Assembly: GCA_016786495.1 (NCBI GenBank) | Contig: JAEUUJ010000025.1 | Coordinates: 1-64,000 of the forward strand | Source of the DNA: Cyclobacteriaceae bacterium | Lineage (GTDB): Bacteria > Bacteroidota > Bacteroidia > Cytophagales > Cyclobacteriaceae | DNA length: 64,000 nt | Reading direction: 5' to 3' | Part shown: positions 61,296 to 64,000 of the stretch, one piece after another | Numbering within the stretch: the stretch's first letter is position 1 | Layout of the letters: each line of letters begins with the position of its first letter | Translations under genes and position numbers: made by a program | Notes under the pieces: model-generated | The model's database searches: none | Told to the model about the DNA's origin: nothing | What the model saw: only the letters and a program-made list of their open reading frames with translations

Positions 61296-62033
61296 TTACA
61301 ACAATGTTTCAAGTTCTGTGATCTTTTCTCCCGCCTCTTTTTTCCCCAGCGAGTACGAGATCCGGTACATTTCCAGTGCTTCTTTCTGTACGAATTTTCG
61401 TTTGGCGGATGAACCGAGGTTTTTTGTCATGGCCGCAAGTACTTCCGCCTGTTTATAATAGATTTCAGCTGTGGCTGCGTTGTTCTTCTGATGCACTTCC
61501 TCCATGGTTTTTTGGAGTACAGCAATATCCTGCTGGCAGTTTTCAATGAAGGCGGCAAGTGTGGAGTCCTTGCGCTGCAGCGCAATACTGGTTGATTTAT
61601 CCGGCAATGACGCTTTCTTTGCTTCAGCCTCCAGTCGTGCAATCTTCTGCGTCCGGGCGTCAACATCGGCCTGAAGGGCGAGAATAGAAGCGGCCATGGT
61701 GTTTACATATTTGATGGATTTCTCCATCTGATCCATTTTAATGTTAATGCCCTTAATGTATTCATTGATGTCGTTAAGCCGGCTGATGTTATTTTTAGAT
61801 TCAGCGGTGCTGCTCATCGGTGGAGAAACTACCTGACGACTCGCGTCAATCGAGTCGAGCAGCGCTTTAACCTGTTGAGAGTCCATCACCTCCTGTTGTG
61901 TTTCAACCAGTTCCTGATTGACAGAATCAAGTTGGCGTTCCAATTTCTGGTTCGCTTCCTTATCAGCCGATTGACAGGACGGTAACACCACGCATGTTAT
62001 CGCTATCAGGCTTTTCATATTCATATTCTTCAT
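61296..62033 (-). CDS. Coiled-coil lipoprotein
   Basis: A 245-residue lipoprotein, signal ending VVLPSC with lipobox LPSC (Cys20, or Cys15 counting from the ATG at 62018). The mature part is mostly heptad-like (LERQLDSVNQELVETQQEVM and QVDARTQKIARLEAEAKKA-type runs, here ADVDARTQKIARLEAEAKKA), followed by a short helical end SYSLGKKEAGEKITELETLL. I recognise no named family. It may be a periplasmic spacer or a scaffold protein. It is divergent from the HEAT-like gene, with the structured leader in between. Confidence 0.7.
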   Translation of the reverse strand: MKNMNMKSLIAITCVVLPSCQSADKEANQKLERQLDSVNQELVETQQEVMDSQQVKALLDSIDASRQVVSPPMSSTAESKNNISRLNDINEYIKGINIKMDQMEKSIKYVNTMAASILALQADVDARTQKIARLEAEAKKASLPDKSTSIALQRKDSTLAAFIENCQQDIAVLQKTMEEVHQKNNAATAEIYYKQAEVLAAMTKNLGSSAKRKFVQKEALEMYRISYSLGKKEAGEKITELETLL

Positions 62034-62071
62034 AAACTTTACTTCACTTCACGTTCCGGATGGTGAAAACA

Positions 62072-62160
62072 AATTTTGCGCCCGTAGTTGGCCACTGAGC
62101 GCGAAAACGTTGAAACACCGCACGTTTCGAAGTTTTGCGCCTGAAAGCGCAACTTTTTTT
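62072..62160 (+). ncRNA. Structured leader or small RNA candidate with three hairpins
   Basis: Three stems can be drawn on the + strand: TTTTGCGC with GCGCGAAAA (from about 62074), CGAAAACGT with ACGTTTCG (62102-62130), and TTGCGC with GCGCAA (62135-62152) followed by seven T. The last is a typical terminator. It lies upstream of the HEAT-like gene and may be an attenuator, or the whole may be a small RNA. No promoter was found. Confidence 0.4.
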
Positions 62161-62284
62161 GTGGAGAAAAATCTACTCCATCCACACAGGTTCCGGCTCG
62201 CAGAAACCTCAGTCTGACAGTTCGTCACGAGTTGTCACAGGTATAGTATTTGATTTGTACATCCTTGGGATAAAGAGGAGGATT

Positions 62285-62821
62285 GTGAGGAATAACCATT
62301 TTCCGCACCTTCTGCTAGGCAGAAAGTTGCGGCACGACCGGCAACAGCGAATTACCGAGTCGGTTGAAGATCAGCCAAGTTTTGACGAATTATTCAAACT
62401 CGTTTTTCATCATGAACGACTTGTAGCCCAACATGCGATGCGTGCGGTGATGGTCATCGTGAAAAGCCACCCAGAGTTTCTGCAGGCTCACGCTGCGCAA
62501 CTGCTTAGCGTATTGCGGAGTCCCGATTACAAAGAGATAAAGGGATATGTGATCCAGTTGATCCCGAAGCTTGAAATCGTATTGGTTGACCTTGACAGGG
62601 TGTGGCACATGCTCATGTATATGGCGCTAAATTCCAACGAACAAAAAACGCTTCGCGCCCATGCGTTGCAAAGCTTGTTTGAACTAAGCGATAAGCAGGC
62701 GAGATTTTTAGATGAGCTTCAGGATGTCTTAAATGCCCTGTTGCACGAGCAAACGCCATCGATACAAGCTAAAGTTCTAAAGCTGCGCGGGTTGTTGGAG
62801 AAAACAAAAGTCACCGTCTAG
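62285..62821 (+). CDS. HEAT-like helical repeat protein
   Basis: About 178 residues from a GTG at 62285, just after an AGGAGG at 62276-62281; the open frame reaches back to a TTG at 62135, which lies in the terminator-like hairpin, so the later start is preferred. The body is a run of paired helices (ERLVAQHAMRAVMVIVKSHP, YKEIKGYVIQLIPKLEIVLV, TLRAHALQSLFELSDKQARF, PSIQAKVLKLRGLLEKTKV) as in HEAT/ARM-like proteins. No signal peptide. It may bind a protein partner. It overlaps the end of the convergent oxidoreductase gene by 4 bases. I recognise no specific family. Confidence 0.65.
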   Translation: MRNNHFPHLLLGRKLRHDRQQRITESVEDQPSFDELFKLVFHHERLVAQHAMRAVMVIVKSHPEFLQAHAAQLLSVLRSPDYKEIKGYVIQLIPKLEIVLVDLDRVWHMLMYMALNSNEQKTLRAHALQSLFELSDKQARFLDELQDVLNALLHEQTPSIQAKVLKLRGLLEKTKVTV

Positions 62822-63849
62822 CCAATTTCCTTTCGTACAGCGGGAGCAACAACGGTTCCGAAAAGTTCAATGGCTCGCAGCAGTTTATCGTGCGGCATCG
62901 TACCCACGCCAATTTGCGCCAGGAATCGGGTGTGCTTGAATAATTCGTACTCGTACAGAATTTTATCGATCACTTGTTGTGGGCTGCCCACCAACAGTGC
63001 GCCCTTTGGCTCACGCATCATTTCGTAGTGGGCGCGCTGCATCGGTTGCCAGCCACGTTCGCCACCAATCCGCGTCATCACATCGGCATAAGCCGGATAA
63101 AATTCATCTGCAGCCTGTTGCGAGGTGTCAGCAATGTAAGTGTGTGAGTTAATTCCTACCTGCAAGTTGGAGGAATCGTGCCCGAGTTCTTTCGACACGT
63201 CCCGGTAATATTTCACATACGGTGCAAAACGATCGGGTGTACCGCCAATGATCGCCAGCATCATGGGCAGGTTTAACGTGGCTGCACGTTGCACTGACTC
63301 CGGTGTGCCGCCAATGGCAATCCAAACAGGCAACGGATTCTGAACCGGCCGTGGATAAACACCGAGGTTATTGATCGGGGCGCGGTGTTTTCCTTTCCAG
63401 GTGATCTTTTCCTGGTCGCGGATTTTTAACAGCAACTCAAGCTTTTCTGTAAACAAGGTGTCGTAGTCATTCAGGCTGTATCCGAACAGGGGAAATGATT
63501 CCGTAAACGATCCCCGGCCCGCCATAATTTCGGCCCGGCCATTCGATAATGCATCAATAGTCGCAAAATCCTGAAACACACGAACCGGGTCGTCCGAACT
63601 CAACACGGTAACGGAACTTGACAACCGGATTTTTTTCGTCACGGCCGCCATGGCTCCTAAAATTACTGCCGGAGACGAAGCTGCGTAATCCGGACGATGG
63701 TGTTCGCCCACAGCAAACACATCAAGCCCCACCTGTTCGGCAAGTTTAACTTCTTCCATTAACTGATTGATGCGTTCCTGCGCGGTTACTTTCCTGCCCG
63801 TAACTGGGTCGGGCGACATGTCAGCAAACGAAGAGATTCCTAATTCCAT
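62818..63849 (-). CDS. LLM class flavin-dependent oxidoreductase
   Basis: A 343-residue bacterial luciferase-like monooxygenase or F420/FMN-dependent oxidoreductase with a TIM-barrel fold. The N-terminus MELGISSFADMSP and the segment AEQVGLDVFAVGEHHRPDYA are typical, as are KIRLSSSVTVLSSDDPVRVF, GRAEIMAGRGSF and NPLPVWIAIGGTPESVQRAA. The region LLVGSPQQVIDKILYEYELF is the usual late part that contacts the flavin phosphate. It lacks a signal peptide. Substrate and partner reductase are not evident. The gene is convergent with the HEAT-like gene. Confidence 0.9.
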   Translation of the reverse strand: MELGISSFADMSPDPVTGRKVTAQERINQLMEEVKLAEQVGLDVFAVGEHHRPDYAASSPAVILGAMAAVTKKIRLSSSVTVLSSDDPVRVFQDFATIDALSNGRAEIMAGRGSFTESFPLFGYSLNDYDTLFTEKLELLLKIRDQEKITWKGKHRAPINNLGVYPRPVQNPLPVWIAIGGTPESVQRAATLNLPMMLAIIGGTPDRFAPYVKYYRDVSKELGHDSSNLQVGINSHTYIADTSQQAADEFYPAYADVMTRIGGERGWQPMQRAHYEMMREPKGALLVGSPQQVIDKILYEYELFKHTRFLAQIGVGTMPHDKLLRAIELFGTVVAPAVRKEIG

Positions 63850-63902
63850 GTGGATAAATTCTGTTTAGAGGCAAACGATTAAATGAACAGCGAAAGTTCC
63901 AA

Positions 63903-64000
63903 TCAAATCACATCAAATACGAGCGTCAACTGGAAGAACACAGCAACCGTCACGCAGGCAATCCAGGTCCAGAACCAATAGATCGATACATGTGAAAGCC
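63903..64000 (-). CDS. C-terminal end of a membrane protein, cut by the window edge
   Basis: On the minus strand the frame is open from the edge to a TGA at 63903-63905 and ends in a hydrophobic helix, IYWFWTWIACVTVAVFFQLT followed by LVFDVI. This looks like the last membrane segment of an integral membrane protein. Too little is visible to name a family. It lies 53 bp upstream of the oxidoreductase start on the same strand. Confidence 0.4.
   Translation of the reverse strand, partial: LSHVSIYWFWTWIACVTVAVFFQLTLVFDVI

Noticed and set aside
62135..62284. N-terminal extension of the HEAT-like protein from a TTG
   Set aside because: The TTG lies in a terminator-like hairpin and the extra residues look non-coding.

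Overview
The window looks like a chromosomal segment of a Bacteroidota bacterium, most likely from the Cytophagales side of the phylum. This is inferred from gene families only: a SusC/SusD pair, a hybrid two-component sensor with a periplasmic propeller, type IX secretion C-terminal domains with YPNP motifs, a DUF6443-type RHS protein, a YfhO-like membrane protein, and TAnnTTTG-type promoter boxes with few Shine-Dalgarno sequences. Base composition appears close to 50% GC except in the AT-rich stretch at about 42.9-46.3 kb. I saw no rRNA, tRNA, CRISPR array or transposase.

Region 1 (1-7.5 kb) is mixed housekeeping and accessory material: the end of an M28 peptidase, two GNAT acetyltransferases, a DUF4256 protein, an arsR/SRPBCC/DoxX operon with a clear dual-palindrome operator, a methyltransferase, two lipoproteins and a SlyD-like FKBP isomerase. 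Region 2 (7.5-27.1 kb) is a polysaccharide utilisation locus. It contains a hybrid sensor/regulator, then a long + strand run: GH130 enzyme, MFS transporter, uncharacterised lipoprotein, SusC, SusD, LamG lipoprotein, a large type IX-secreted paralogue of the uncharacterised lipoprotein, a small outer membrane protein, a ROK sugar kinase and a cupin sugar-phosphate isomerase-like protein. The set reads as capture, cleavage, uptake, phosphorolysis or hydrolysis, then phosphorylation and isomerisation of a beta-mannoside-type glycan. The two paralogues (14.3 and 21.9 kb) are candidates for an undescribed enzyme family. One carries a 126-bp palindromic repeat inserted in frame within its signal peptide.

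Region 3 (27.2-33.7 kb) holds a YfhO-like membrane protein, an ECF sigma factor operon (sigma, probable anti-sigma, outer membrane protein) with a likely autoregulated promoter, and a secreted coiled-coil/beta-barrel protein. Region 4 (33.8-46.3 kb) is an RHS/YD-repeat polymorphic toxin locus: a 1366-residue RHS-like partner, a small secreted protein, a 1796-residue RHS protein with a glycine-rich hydrophobic C-terminal tip, and then displaced tip and immunity-like cassettes, including an orphan tip, a frameshifted tip remnant and three small membrane proteins. Region 5 (46.3-47.2 kb) has no credible gene but holds a 21-bp-period tandem repeat.

Region 6 (47.2-64 kb) contains a PadR/PspC-DUF2807/thioredoxin-like group, a sulfotransferase, a giant C25 gingipain-like peptidase with a type IX sorting domain, a beta-carbonic anhydrase, small envelope proteins, an alpha/beta hydrolase, a membrane histidine kinase, a HEAT-like protein preceded by a structured leader, a flavin-dependent LLM-class oxidoreductase and the end of a membrane protein at the right edge.
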